Assembly (NCBI GenBank): GCA_000421085.1
Contig: ATWE01000026.1
Location: 1-58,218 of the forward strand
Direction: 5' to 3'
DNA from: Ensifer sp. USDA 6670
GTDB taxonomy: Bacteria; Pseudomonadota; Alphaproteobacteria; Rhizobiales; Rhizobiaceae
Length of the DNA stretch: 58,218 nucleotides
Position numbers and translations under genes: made by a program. The notes under the pieces are model-generated. The model worked only from the letters and a program-made list of their open reading frames with translations. It made no database searches and was not told where the DNA came from. Within the stretch, counting starts at the first letter, position 1. Each line of letters begins with the position of its first letter. Below are positions 1 to 7,536 of this stretch, one piece after another.

Positions 1-2
1 TC

Positions 3-944
3 AACGTCTATCGAACCATGCGGACGATCCGCCGGTTCGAGGAGCGGGTTATGGAGGAAATGGGCACGGGCGATATCCCCGGCAACACCCATCTTTATGC
101 CGGCCAGGAGGCAAGCGCAGTCGGCGTCTGCCTGCAGCTTCGCGACGACGACTACATCTCCTCGACCCACCGCGGTCACGGTCACTCGATCGCCAAAGGG
201 GTCGACATCGACAGCATGATGGCCGAGCTGTTCGGTCGCGCCAGCGGCACCTGCGGCGGCAAGGGCGGGTCTATGCACATTGCCGACCTGCGCAAGGGGA
301 TGCTGGGTGCGAACGGCATCGTGGCGGCAGGGGCGCCGATCACCTGCGGGGCGGCGCTGAGCGCCAAGCTGCGCGGCACCGGGCAGGTGGCAATCGCCTT
401 TGCCGGCGACGGCGCCATGAACGAAGGGGTGATGTCGGAAAGCTTCAACCTCGCCAAGATCTGGATGCTGCCGATCATCTTCGTCATCGAGGATAACGGC
501 TTCGGCGAGGCGACGGCGAATGCGCACGTGTCGGCCGGCAGCTTCACCCGCCGTGCCGAAAGCTATGACATCCCGACCATCGAGGTCGACGGCACCGATG
601 TCTTCAGCGTCTATGCGGCGGCGGGCGAGGCGGTGGAGCGCGCCCGGGCGGGCGGTGGCCCGACCATGCTGCACGTGCACGTGCCGCGCTATTACGGCCA
701 CTACAGCGGGGACCCCGATACCTACCGCACCCCGGAAGAGAAAGCGGCGATGCGCCGCGAGCGCGATTGCCTCACCAATTTCCGCCAACGCGTCAAGGAG
801 GTGTCGCTGGTCGAGATGGCAGAGCTCGATACCGTCGACGAGGCGGTCGAGGCCGAGATCGATCGTGCCGTCAGTGCGGCCAGGGCGGCGCCGTTCCCGC
901 CGCTCGCTGCGCTCACCACGGATGTTTACGTCAAGTATTTGTAA
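3..944 (+). CDS. acoA: Acetoin dehydrogenase E1 component, alpha subunit (5'-truncated by window edge)
   Basis: Thiamine-diphosphate E1 alpha subunit of the 2-oxoacid-dehydrogenase-like acetoin cleavage complex, which splits acetoin to acetaldehyde and acetyl-CoA. The frame is open from base 3 and reads NVYRTM before the first ATG at 18. That is the usual YRTMRxIRxFE opening of the family, so the true start lies before the window. Counting from the ATG at 18, the ThDP motif runs from GDG (130-132) to N160, with the EGVMSESFNLA helix between. The E1-alpha HRGHGH loop is near 51-56. The beta subunit follows 12 bases downstream. The TPP family assignment is secure. The choice of acetoin over pyruvate rests on the adjacent hydrolase-type AcoC. 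Confidence 0.9.
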   Translation, partial: NVYRTMRTIRRFEERVMEEMGTGDIPGNTHLYAGQEASAVGVCLQLRDDDYISSTHRGHGHSIAKGVDIDSMMAELFGRASGTCGGKGGSMHIADLRKGMLGANGIVAAGAPITCGAALSAKLRGTGQVAIAFAGDGAMNEGVMSESFNLAKIWMLPIIFVIEDNGFGEATANAHVSAGSFTRRAESYDIPTIEVDGTDVFSVYAAAGEAVERARAGGGPTMLHVHVPRYYGHYSGDPDTYRTPEEKAAMRRERDCLTNFRQRVKEVSLVEMAELDTVDEAVEAEIDRAVSAARAAPFPPLAALTTDVYVKYL

Positions 945-956
945 GGAGCCGCGACG

Positions 957-1964
957 ATGGCACAGAAGTCTTTCCGGCAGGCCCTGAACGAAGCCCTTCA
1001 TTTTGAGATGGGCCGCGATCCGCGGGTGATCATGATGGGCGAGGATCTGACCGGCGGCGCCGGCGCCAACGGGGTGAAGGATGCCTGGGGCGGTCCGTTC
1101 GGCGTGACCCGCGGGCTGCTCGACGCCTTCGGGCCGGAGCGCATTCGCGACACGCCGATCAGCGAGGCGGCCTTTATCGGCGCGGCTGCAGGGGCAGCGC
1201 TGACCGGTCTGCGCCCGATCGCGGAAATCATGTTCGTCGACTTCGCCGGCGTCTGCCTCGACCAGATCATGAACCAGGCGGCGAAGTTCCGCTACATGTT
1301 CGGCGGCCGCGCCAAGACCCCGCTCGTCATTCGCGCCACCTATGGCGCCGGCAGCCGCTCCGGCTCTCAGCACACCCAGGCGCTTTATCCGATCTTCACC
1401 CACATTCCCGGTCTCAAGGTGGTCATCCCGTCGACCCCCTATGACGCCAAGGGCCTGCTGCTGCAGGCGATCCGCGACGACGATCCGGTGATCTTCCTCG
1501 AGCACAAGATGCTCTACGATACGGTCGGGGAAGTCCCGGACGGCGCCTACACGATCCCCTTCGGCGAGGCGCGGGTAGCGCGAGACGGCAAGGACGTGCT
1601 GATCGTCGCCATCGGCCGCATGGTCCAGATAGCCGAAGAGGCCGCCCGCAAGCTGGCGGCCGAGGGTATCTCCGCCTGCATCATCGACCCGCGCACTACC
1701 TCGCCGCTCGACGAGGATACGCTGCTGGAGTTCACAGAGACGATCGGTCGTGTCGTCATCGTCGACGAAGCCAATCCGCGCTGCAGCGTTGCCGCCGATA
1801 TCTCGGCGCTCTTGGCCGACAAGTGCTTCGATGCACTGAAGGCGCCGATCAAGCTGGTGACGGCGCCGCATGCGCCGGTTCCCTACGCCCCCAATCTCGA
1901 GGACGCCTACATCCCCTCGGCCGATGCCGTGGCGAAGGCCGCGACCTCCATTATCAAGAGGTAG
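957..1964 (+). CDS. acoB: Acetoin dehydrogenase E1 component, beta subunit
   Basis: Transketolase-like beta subunit of the acetoin dehydrogenase E1 heterotetramer. It is 335 residues, normal for AcoB/PdhB. The N-terminal pyrimidine-binding domain carries the MMGEDL and DTPISEAAFIGAAAGAAL signatures, and the C-terminal domain has IDPRTTSPLDEDT and VDEANPRC. The ATG at 957 follows AAGGAG placed ten bases upstream. It lies 12 bases after acoA and 6 before acoC, so the three are one transcript. Assignment to acetoin rather than pyruvate is inferred from AcoC. Confidence 0.9.
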   Translation: MAQKSFRQALNEALHFEMGRDPRVIMMGEDLTGGAGANGVKDAWGGPFGVTRGLLDAFGPERIRDTPISEAAFIGAAAGAALTGLRPIAEIMFVDFAGVCLDQIMNQAAKFRYMFGGRAKTPLVIRATYGAGSRSGSQHTQALYPIFTHIPGLKVVIPSTPYDAKGLLLQAIRDDDPVIFLEHKMLYDTVGEVPDGAYTIPFGEARVARDGKDVLIVAIGRMVQIAEEAARKLAAEGISACIIDPRTTSPLDEDTLLEFTETIGRVVIVDEANPRCSVAADISALLADKCFDALKAPIKLVTAPHAPVPYAPNLEDAYIPSADAVAKAATSIIKR

Positions 1965-1970
1965 ACCACG

Positions 1971-3092
1971 ATGCCGTCAATCGAGGCAGTCACCGTTCCC
2001 AAATGGGGAATGACGATGACCGAAGGCAAGATCACCCAGTGGATGGTCGGCGAGGGTGACCTTGTCACGCGCGGCCAGGAAATCCTGGAGATCGAAACCA
2101 CGAAGGTCACCAATGTCGTCGAAGCCGCCGCCAGCGGCACGCTGAGACGCATCGTCCTTACCGAGGGAACCACGGCGCCGGTCGGCGCGCTCGCCGGCGT
2201 GATCGCCGACGAAGTGGCGACGCCGGAAGAGATCGACGCCTTCATCGAAAGCTACGCCGACCGGCTTGGTGGGGGCGACGAAGGCGAAGGTGGCGCCGCC
2301 GTGCCGCGGACGATCGTAGTCGATGGCGGCGCGATCAACCTTCTCGAGGCGGGACCGCAGAGCGATGAGACGGTGGTGCTGCTGCACGGGTTTGGCGGCG
2401 ACCTTTCGACCTGGCTGTTCAACCAGTCGGCGCTCGCCGAAAGCATGCGGGTGGTCGCCATCGATCTGCCCGGACACGGCGCGTCGTCGCCGATCGCGGG
2501 CGGCGATATCTTCCCCAAGATCGTCTCTGCCGTGGAAGCGGCGGTCGAAGCGGTCGCGCCCGGCAAGCTTCACCTCATTGCCCACTCCTTCGGCGGGGCG
2601 GTTGCCGCGGCAATCGCCGCCAATCGGCCCTCGCGCGTGGCTTCGCTGACGCTGATCGCGCCGATCGGGCTGAGCCGGCAGATCAGCCGGGAGTTCCTCG
2701 TCGACTTCGTTGCGGCCGAGCGTCGCCGTCCGCTGCACAGCGTGCTGGAGCGGCTATTCGCCGACCCGTCGAAGATTACCAGCGACATGGTCGAGGGAAC
2801 GCTTCGCTTCAAGCGGCTCGAGGGTGTGCCGGAGGCACTCTCGGCCATCGCCGACACGATTGCCGACGACCATGGTGGTCAGGTGCAGTCGATCGGCGGT
2901 CAGCTTGCGGCATTGACCTGTCCGGTGACGATCCTGTGGGGCGAACGGGATGCGATCGTCCCCGTTCCGCAGCAAGCCGACCTGCCCGCCAACGCCCGGC
3001 TGCGCATCATCCCCGGCATCGGTCATATGCCGCAGATGGAGGCATCCTCAGCCGTCAACGAAGCCATTCTGGAGAACCTTCAGCGCGGGTGA
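1971..3092 (+). CDS. acoC: Acetoin dehydrogenase E2: lipoyl domain fused to alpha/beta hydrolase
   Basis: Dihydrolipoamide acetyltransferase of the acetoin dehydrogenase complex. Residues 1-80 are a biotinyl/lipoyl domain with the lipoylated lysine K45 in ETTKV. Residues from about 115 to 373 are an alpha/beta hydrolase fold with HGFGG, nucleophile S206 in AHSFGG, acid WGERD, and histidine GIGHM. The lipoyl-plus-hydrolase arrangement, in place of the usual chloramphenicol-acetyltransferase-type E2 core, is the hallmark of AcoC and separates the complex from pyruvate dehydrogenase. No dihydrolipoamide dehydrogenase (acoD/lpd) follows in this window. It may lie upstream or be supplied by the chromosome. 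A lipoyl synthase gene is found at 38165. Confidence 0.9.
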   Translation: MPSIEAVTVPKWGMTMTEGKITQWMVGEGDLVTRGQEILEIETTKVTNVVEAAASGTLRRIVLTEGTTAPVGALAGVIADEVATPEEIDAFIESYADRLGGGDEGEGGAAVPRTIVVDGGAINLLEAGPQSDETVVLLHGFGGDLSTWLFNQSALAESMRVVAIDLPGHGASSPIAGGDIFPKIVSAVEAAVEAVAPGKLHLIAHSFGGAVAAAIAANRPSRVASLTLIAPIGLSRQISREFLVDFVAAERRRPLHSVLERLFADPSKITSDMVEGTLRFKRLEGVPEALSAIADTIADDHGGQVQSIGGQLAALTCPVTILWGERDAIVPVPQQADLPANARLRIIPGIGHMPQMEASSAVNEAILENLQRG

Positions 3093-3102
3093 TCGCGCGC
3101 TG
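3081..3102 (+). terminator. GC-rich hairpin at the acoC stop codon
   Basis: CAGCGCG and CGCGCTG form a perfect 7-base stem with an 8-base loop spanning the acoC stop. There is no T-run after it, so it would be a weak or Rho-assisted terminator, or only an mRNA-end structure. Confidence 0.3.
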
Positions 3103-3161
3103 AATCGGTGCCCGGAGATTGAAGTGAACTGGTCGGTAATGATCTAATTGGGAGCAAATCC

Positions 3162-3917
3162 ATGTCCGGACGTTTGTCAGGAAAGCGCGTTCTCTTGACG
3201 GGAGGCGTAGCGAATATAGGTCTTGCGATACTTGAGGCATTCGTCGCTGAAGGCGCGATCGTGTCCGTTGTCGACATCGATGCGACTAAGGGCAGCGAAG
3301 TCGAGAAGCGCTTTGGCGACCGGGTTCGCTTCTTCAAAGCGGATATCTCGCAGGAAGAGGAAATCAAAACCGCGATCGCTCAATCGGTCACCTGGATGAA
3401 GGGCATGGACACGCTGTGCCTGAATGCGGGCGTGCAGCTCTCCGGCAAAGTGGAAGACTTTAGTACCAACAATTGGGACAAGGTTTTCACGATCAATGTA
3501 CGAGCCAATTTTATCTTTGCGCGCGAGTCCATCAAACATCTCCGCAAGGCCGGCAAATCCTCAATCGTCATGATGTCGTCACTGGCTGGCAAACGCGGCG
3601 CCCCGGGATTGCTAGCCTATTCGGCATCGAAGGCCGCCGTCATCGGGCTGACGACAACGCTCGCCCTTGAGCTCGCCCGCGACGGTATACGCGTAAACGC
3701 TGTGTGCCCCGGATGGATTGATACCCCGTTCAATCAGCCGGCCATCGACTACATAGGCGGGAGGGACAAGCAGGAAGCTCTGGTTCCGACAGTCATCCCA
3801 CTGGGTCGGCAAGCCACGCCGCAAGAGGTCGCGCCGTTGTTCGTCTATCTCGCTTCGGATGAGGCTTCGTATGTCACTGCTCAGTCGATCAATGTCGACG
3901 GCGGAATCTATAACTAA
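3162..3917 (+). CDS. Short-chain dehydrogenase/reductase (SDR), classical type
   Basis: NAD(P)-dependent alcohol/keto oxidoreductase of 251 residues, the usual size for classical SDRs. Visible motifs: cofactor loop TGGVANIG (13-20), D38/D40 after beta-2 favouring NAD(H), NAG (88-90), catalytic S140, Y153 and K157 in YSASK, and a C-terminal NVDGG. The start is supported by GGGAG seven bases upstream. Its stop overlaps the ORF into the next gene, and it heads a same-strand set running to 6079. Sitting just after acoABC, it could be an acetoin/butanediol dehydrogenase. It could equally belong to the unknown pathway of the downstream genes. The substrate cannot be read from sequence. Confidence 0.85.
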   Translation: MSGRLSGKRVLLTGGVANIGLAILEAFVAEGAIVSVVDIDATKGSEVEKRFGDRVRFFKADISQEEEIKTAIAQSVTWMKGMDTLCLNAGVQLSGKVEDFSTNNWDKVFTINVRANFIFARESIKHLRKAGKSSIVMMSSLAGKRGAPGLLAYSASKAAVIGLTTTLALELARDGIRVNAVCPGWIDTPFNQPAIDYIGGRDKQEALVPTVIPLGRQATPQEVAPLFVYLASDEASYVTAQSINVDGGIYN

Positions 3918-3940
3918 TGATCAATGGCGAGGATACGAAA

Positions 3941-4357
3941 ATGGCGAAGATGATCACACATGGATCCGCACTCAAAGCCATTGAGGTCGGCGCGGCGAAA
4001 GCACGGGAGCTTGGGGAGCCGTCTTCTCTCGCGATCGTTGATGTGGGCGGGAACCTGATGGCGTTCTTGCGGGTCGACGACGCTGCGCTTTCCACAGTCG
4101 AGATCGCGCAAGGTAAGGCATATACCGCTCTGGCCCTGCGTTCACCTTCTGGGAACTGGCTCGAGATCGTGCAGCCAGGCGCAGCGCTCTATGGGCTGGA
4201 TGCGCTCGGCGGACGCAGGCCTTTCGTCGTCTTCGGCGGCGGGCTGCCGGTCTACGACGGCAAGACCGTCATCGGAGGTGTTGGCGTCTCCGGCGGACCG
4301 GCAGATGCGGACGTAGCGATCGCTGAGGTTATGGTGTCCGCGCTGCAGCAGCACTAA
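3941..4357 (+). CDS. GlcG/HbpS family (heme-binding-like) protein
   Basis: 138-residue protein of the GlcG/HbpS family (PF03928), alpha/beta proteins related to the extracytoplasmic heme sensor HbpS and to GlcG encoded beside glycolate oxidase. Family signatures visible are the N-terminal A..AIEVGAAKARELG helix, the IVDVGGNLMAFLRVDDA strand, GGRRPFVVFGGGLPVYDGKTVIGGVGVSGG, and the closing D..IAEVMV. No signal peptide is seen, so a cytosolic role is expected. An ATG at 3917 overlaps the SDR stop, but the one at 3941 has GAGGA eight bases upstream and matches the family N-terminus. Function in this operon is unknown. GlcG proteins often accompany 2-hydroxyacid or diol catabolism. Confidence 0.8.
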   Translation: MAKMITHGSALKAIEVGAAKARELGEPSSLAIVDVGGNLMAFLRVDDAALSTVEIAQGKAYTALALRSPSGNWLEIVQPGAALYGLDALGGRRPFVVFGGGLPVYDGKTVIGGVGVSGGPADADVAIAEVMVSALQQH

Positions 4358-4393
4358 ACTCCCATTCTGTCCTCTCTCGCCTACGAGGTTCGC

Positions 4394-5209
4394 ATGTCAA
4401 TGGAGTCAGTTGCAACAAAGGGATCAATGTCAGCCTCCGAAGTTCGACAATTGATCCGCCAAGGGAGCCTTCGAGTTCCGACCACGGGATTTGCCGAGGG
4501 CTTCATGCAAGCCAATCTTGTGATCTTGCCCGAACGCCACGCCGCCGACTTCCGTCTGTTTTGCGATCGCAATCCCAAAAGCTGCCCCTTGCTCGGCATC
4601 GGCAAGCCAGGGGATCCGGGATTGCCTGAATTGGGCTCGATCGACATTCGCACAGATGTGGCACGATATCGGGTCTATCGATCAGGCGCTCACACGGAGA
4701 CGGTAGAGAACCTCTCTGACATCTGGCGAGACGATCTTGTCACCTTTGCGCTTGGTTGCTCATTCTCGTTCGAGAGCGCGATCCTTCGCGCTGGGATCGA
4801 TATCCGCCACATTAGTGCGAATCGCAACGTTCCGATGTATGCAACGAACCTTCCGACCAGCCCCGCCGGGCCGTTTGCCGGTTCGACGGTGGTGTCGATG
4901 CGGGCATTCCGGCCGGCCGACGCCATCCAGGCGATAGTCTTGTCCGAACGTTACCCGCTTGCCCACGGCGCTCCGGTTCACATAGGCGATCCCGCTGGGA
5001 TTGGCATCAAGGACATCAACAAGCCGGATTTCGGAGATCCGCCGGTCATCGAACCGGGTGACATACTCGGTTTCTGGGCATGCGGGGTAACACCGCAGCT
5101 GGCGCTTCAGCAGGCGAAACTCGATCTGGCAATCACCCATGAGCCGGGTTTCATGCTCGTTACCGATCTTCCAGCGGATCTTCCGGCTACGCCCGGTAAG
5201 AAGCTTTGA
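4394..5209 (+). CDS. DUF1445 / YcsI family protein, D-glutamate cyclase N-terminal-like putative hydro-lyase
   Basis: 271-residue member of DUF1445 (UPF0317). Recognised from VRQLIRQG at the N-terminus, the MQANLVILP and FRLFCDRNPKSCPLL blocks, GCSFSFE, YATNLPTSPAG, RYPLAHGAPVHIGDP and the terminal GDILGFWACGVTPQ with THEPGFMLVTD. From family knowledge, the same fold forms the N-terminal half of mitochondrial D-glutamate cyclase, and B. subtilis ycsI lies in the ycsF-kipI-kipA 5-oxoprolinase cluster. In this window a DUF4392 protein (12641-13708) and PxpABC (22644-25017) are present but unlinked. The biochemical role of stand-alone DUF1445 proteins is not settled. Alternative ATGs at 4400 and 4430 are possible starts. 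Confidence 0.8.
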   Translation: MSMESVATKGSMSASEVRQLIRQGSLRVPTTGFAEGFMQANLVILPERHAADFRLFCDRNPKSCPLLGIGKPGDPGLPELGSIDIRTDVARYRVYRSGAHTETVENLSDIWRDDLVTFALGCSFSFESAILRAGIDIRHISANRNVPMYATNLPTSPAGPFAGSTVVSMRAFRPADAIQAIVLSERYPLAHGAPVHIGDPAGIGIKDINKPDFGDPPVIEPGDILGFWACGVTPQLALQQAKLDLAITHEPGFMLVTDLPADLPATPGKKL

Positions 5210-5271
5210 GAGACTTATGCGAGGTCGGCGATAATGGCCCGCCATTTACGGAATCAACTGGAGACCACCTA

Positions 5272-5721
5272 ATGTCTGATCACCGCATCCGCCTTGAATG
5301 GGCCGCGACCGAACATAGTAAGCAACCCGGTACATACAGTCGTGATCATAAGTCAATTATCAGTCCCCAGGTGACAATTCCTGTCTCGGCCGCACCGGAT
5401 TATCTTGGCAACAGTGAGTTGGCGGATCCGGAACAGTTGCTCGTTTCCGCACTTGCGAGTTGCCATATGCTGTACTTTCTCGCGATATGCGAAGGAAGCG
5501 GCTACGTCGTCAGCACTTATTTCGACGAAGCCATCGGCAAGGTGTCGAAAAGCCCCGAAGGTTTCTATTCGGTATCGTCGATCATACTGAGGCCGAAGGT
5601 TTCTTTCAGCTCTGAGAAACAGCCGGACCGGGAGACGTTGGAGCGGCTGCATAGGCGGGCGCACAAAGGGTGCTTCATAGCGAACTCCATTAAGAGCAGC
5701 GTCTCGATCGAACTGGACTGA
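5272..5721 (+). CDS. OsmC-like family protein
   Basis: 149-residue OsmC/Ohr-fold protein, a family of thiol peroxidases that reduce organic hydroperoxides. The two family cysteines are present: C64 in ALASCHMLYFL and C134 in AHKGCFIANS. The spacing and flanking sequence are of the OsmC-like branch rather than Ohr. The ATG at 5272 has GGAG eight bases upstream. An earlier in-frame start at 5206 overlaps the previous stop but adds 22 unfamiliar residues. In this five-gene set it may detoxify a peroxide made by a flavin- or quinone-using step, which is inference. Confidence 0.85.
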   Translation: MSDHRIRLEWAATEHSKQPGTYSRDHKSIISPQVTIPVSAAPDYLGNSELADPEQLLVSALASCHMLYFLAICEGSGYVVSTYFDEAIGKVSKSPEGFYSVSSIILRPKVSFSSEKQPDRETLERLHRRAHKGCFIANSIKSSVSIELD

Positions 5722-5785
5722 CGCAGTCTCGTGCATCTGACATCCAATTAGCCGTGTGAAATCTCGTGAAAGAAACAGGTGAATC

Positions 5786-6079
5786 ATGAAGGAAAAACTT
5801 GTCGTTATTGCCACCGTCGTAGCCCATCCTGGTAAAGAGGAGCAGCTTCGAGAGGGACTGCTGGGCTTGGCTTCCTTTGCAAAGACGGAGCCGGGCTTCG
5901 TTCAGTACGACTTGCATGTATCGCTCGAGCGTCCCGGAGAGTTCGTATTCTATGAGATCTGGGACGATGAGCAGTCGCTTGAGCTGCATAACAATACGGA
6001 ATCAATGAAGGCGTTCGGCGCAAAGGCGGGCCAATGGATCCAGTCTGTTACGCTCAATAAGTACAAGCGCATCTCTTAA
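5786..6079 (+). CDS. Antibiotic biosynthesis monooxygenase (ABM/YgiN-like) domain protein
   Basis: 97-residue single ABM domain (PF03992), a dimeric ferredoxin-like alpha/beta barrel that acts as a cofactor-free quinol or polyphenol monooxygenase in some members. The pattern VVIATVVAHPGKEEQLREGLLGLA, EPGFVQYDLHVSLERPGEFVFYEIWDDEQSLELHNNTESMKAF is typical. The start has GAAAGAAACAGG-type purines upstream but no strong ribosome-binding site. It is the last gene of the 3162-6079 set, which suggests a role in oxidising or clearing an aromatic or enediol intermediate. No specific substrate can be stated. Confidence 0.8.
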   Translation: MKEKLVVIATVVAHPGKEEQLREGLLGLASFAKTEPGFVQYDLHVSLERPGEFVFYEIWDDEQSLELHNNTESMKAFGAKAGQWIQSVTLNKYKRIS

Positions 6080-6248
6080 GCCCGGATGCCTTCATCGGCT
6101 TTGATCGCGAATGCGAATGTGGTCTTGCCCCGCCGGACGGCCAAGATATCGGTGGACGATAGCAATCGTTTACCGCATGTGCCAGGTTAAAGGACTGTCG
6201 GATGACTTCGAACATGGATAAAGGGCATCAGAAGGTTCTCGATCTTTC

Positions 6249-7011
6249 GGTGCACTATCGCCCAATCGCCTTGAAGGCTGTTCTTGCCGCTTGCAGCATT
6301 GGTTCCGCAAAAGCAGAACCAATGCCGTTGCGACGGGAGTTCCACCGGCATCCAGATTTCCATGGGTACGAGGACACTAAACCGGGCTGACCTCCTCCCG
6401 ATGCGAAGGCGAGAACTGGCCCCGGTGGCATATACGGAGCTTTAATTCTTCGGCAACCATCTTAGGACAGGAGCGGAGCGAGGCGGTCCTCAGTTCCCAT
6501 CAGATCCATGCCGACTGTGGCAGCCATAGACGCGGCGGCGATCCGGCGCCTCCGGCAGCGCGTGCGCTTCATCAACGGATCTCGGCAATTGCTTCGATTT
6601 CCACGGCCATGCCCGAGGGGAGCGTGCGTCCCGGAGGCAATGCAGGCGTGACGGCCTGGCTCACCCAGAACAGCGCACATCAGATCTGAGGCTGCGTTGA
6701 GCACCTTTGCCTGGTCTTCAAAATCAGGAGTGCAAACGGACAAGCCCCGCGAGCCGGACGAGCCGTACGACCCGATCGAGGTCACCGCTGCAGGCGTAGC
6801 GCAACTGCCCCAGTGTAGACAATGCGCAAAGGCGGGCCGCTGCCTGGCCATCCGCGAGGGCCGCCAATGACGCCCTTATAGATCAGCCGACCACGTTTGC
6901 GAGGGCCCCGGCCGGCGACGAAGACCAGAGCACCGGACTGGACAAAGAGAAGATAGTTCCCTTGAGGAGGATTTCCTTCGGGAAGCTCCAGGCCGAGGCT
7001 GGCCAAGCGCG
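6249..7011. repeat. Long direct repeat, copy 1 (left of the ABC transporter)
   Basis: About 760 bp that aligns, with the same orientation and scattered substitutions and small indels, to 11899-12610. Both copies open with GGTGCACTATCGCCCA/G and close with GCCAAGCGCG. Together they bracket the complete transporter operon at 7537-11795. Each contains a decayed ridA reading leftward plus about 300 bp of unassigned sequence. Copy 1 differs by a hairpin insertion (6296-6325) and by an 8-base deletion within ridA. Confidence 0.85.
6296..6325. repeat. Palindromic insertion in repeat copy 1
   Basis: GCATTGGTTC and GAACCAATGC are perfect 10-base inverted arms around a 10-base loop. The element is absent from copy 2, where GGCGCTGCGACGGG runs straight through. 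It looks like a small mobile palindrome of the kind scattered in rhizobial genomes, but no named family was recognised. Confidence 0.6.
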
Positions 7012-7048
7012 CCGCGGCAGATTGCGATGAGCCATTTGCTTCCTCCAT
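6572..7048 (-). pseudogene. RidA family (YjgF/YER057c/UK114) pseudogene, copy 1
   Basis: Reads leftward from an ATG at 7048. MEEANGSS is followed by an intact N-terminal half (ARLASLGLELPEGNPPQGNY, LFVQSGALVFVAG, LIYKGVIGG). An 8-base deletion relative to the other copy then throws the frame, leading to a stop near 6782. The C-terminal half continues in another frame (PDFEDQAKVLNAASDL, LGEPGRHA) to a stop at 6572-6574. RidA enzymes hydrolyse reactive enamines/imines such as 2-aminoacrylate. Full-length relatives are about 150 residues, so the gene was once complete. At least two frame disruptions make it non-functional. Confidence 0.8.
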
Positions 7049-7358
7049 TGAATTGGCCGCCTCATGATGAGCGAGGAGCACGGCGCGGACCATCCCATTA
7101 GTGGTGATGCCCGCAGCCCAGCGGAACGCTGTCGCGCATCTGATGAGCCAACATGGGACGACGAGGGCCGGCGGGTAAAGCCAGCGGCTTTTTCCGGATG
7201 ACGATCCATTACGAGAGCAGGCGCGACGATGATCCTCGATACTTCGCTCTCCGGCCTGCGTGTTGCTCGTGAGCTGGATCGCTTCATGGAGGAGCGTAGC
7301 AAACCCGTTTCTCTGCTTGAAACTGAGAGACATCAATGGCAGACAGGCGAGTTGACTC
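7049..7358. other. Gene-free stretch upstream of the RidA pseudogene
   Basis: About 310 bp between the RidA pseudogene start and the palindrome. The minus strand holds open frames (for example 7336 down into the pseudogene), but they shift and match no protein family I recognise. Lines such as MVRAVLLAHHEAANS hint at a decayed gene once located upstream of ridA. This sequence is not part of the duplicated repeat. Confidence 0.4.
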
Positions 7359-7388
7359 CTTACAGAAACATTGTAATGTTTCTGTAAG
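7359..7388. promoter_or_regulatory. 30-bp near-perfect palindrome, likely operator of the PotABCD-type operon
   Basis: The arms CTTACAGAAACATT and AATGTTTCTGTAAG are exact reverse complements, 14 bases each, around a central GT. A TTGACT (7352-7357) abuts it and could be a -35, with a weak TAATGT -10 inside the palindrome. It is AT-rich with no T-tract, so it looks like a protein-binding site and not a terminator. It lies 149 bases before the ATPase ATG. The core TGTAATGTT recurs at 51711 and, inverted, at about 54169. Confidence 0.65.
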
Positions 7389-7536
7389 CGGAGCGCCTTA
7401 ACAGCTCCCAGGGAGCAAGCGGCAGGAGCGCGTCAAGCACTCCAACGTATGAATCAGCGGTCCAGATCCAGTCCTTTGAGGAAATGCGATAACGAGGTCG
7501 TTGCTCGTCTGCGATCGCTCGATTTGGAGGAGATTT

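Noticed and set aside
6202..6390. 62-residue frame at the left edge of repeat copy 1
   Set aside because: It runs from unique sequence into the repeat and through the hairpin insertion, with no similarity to copy 2 in protein terms.
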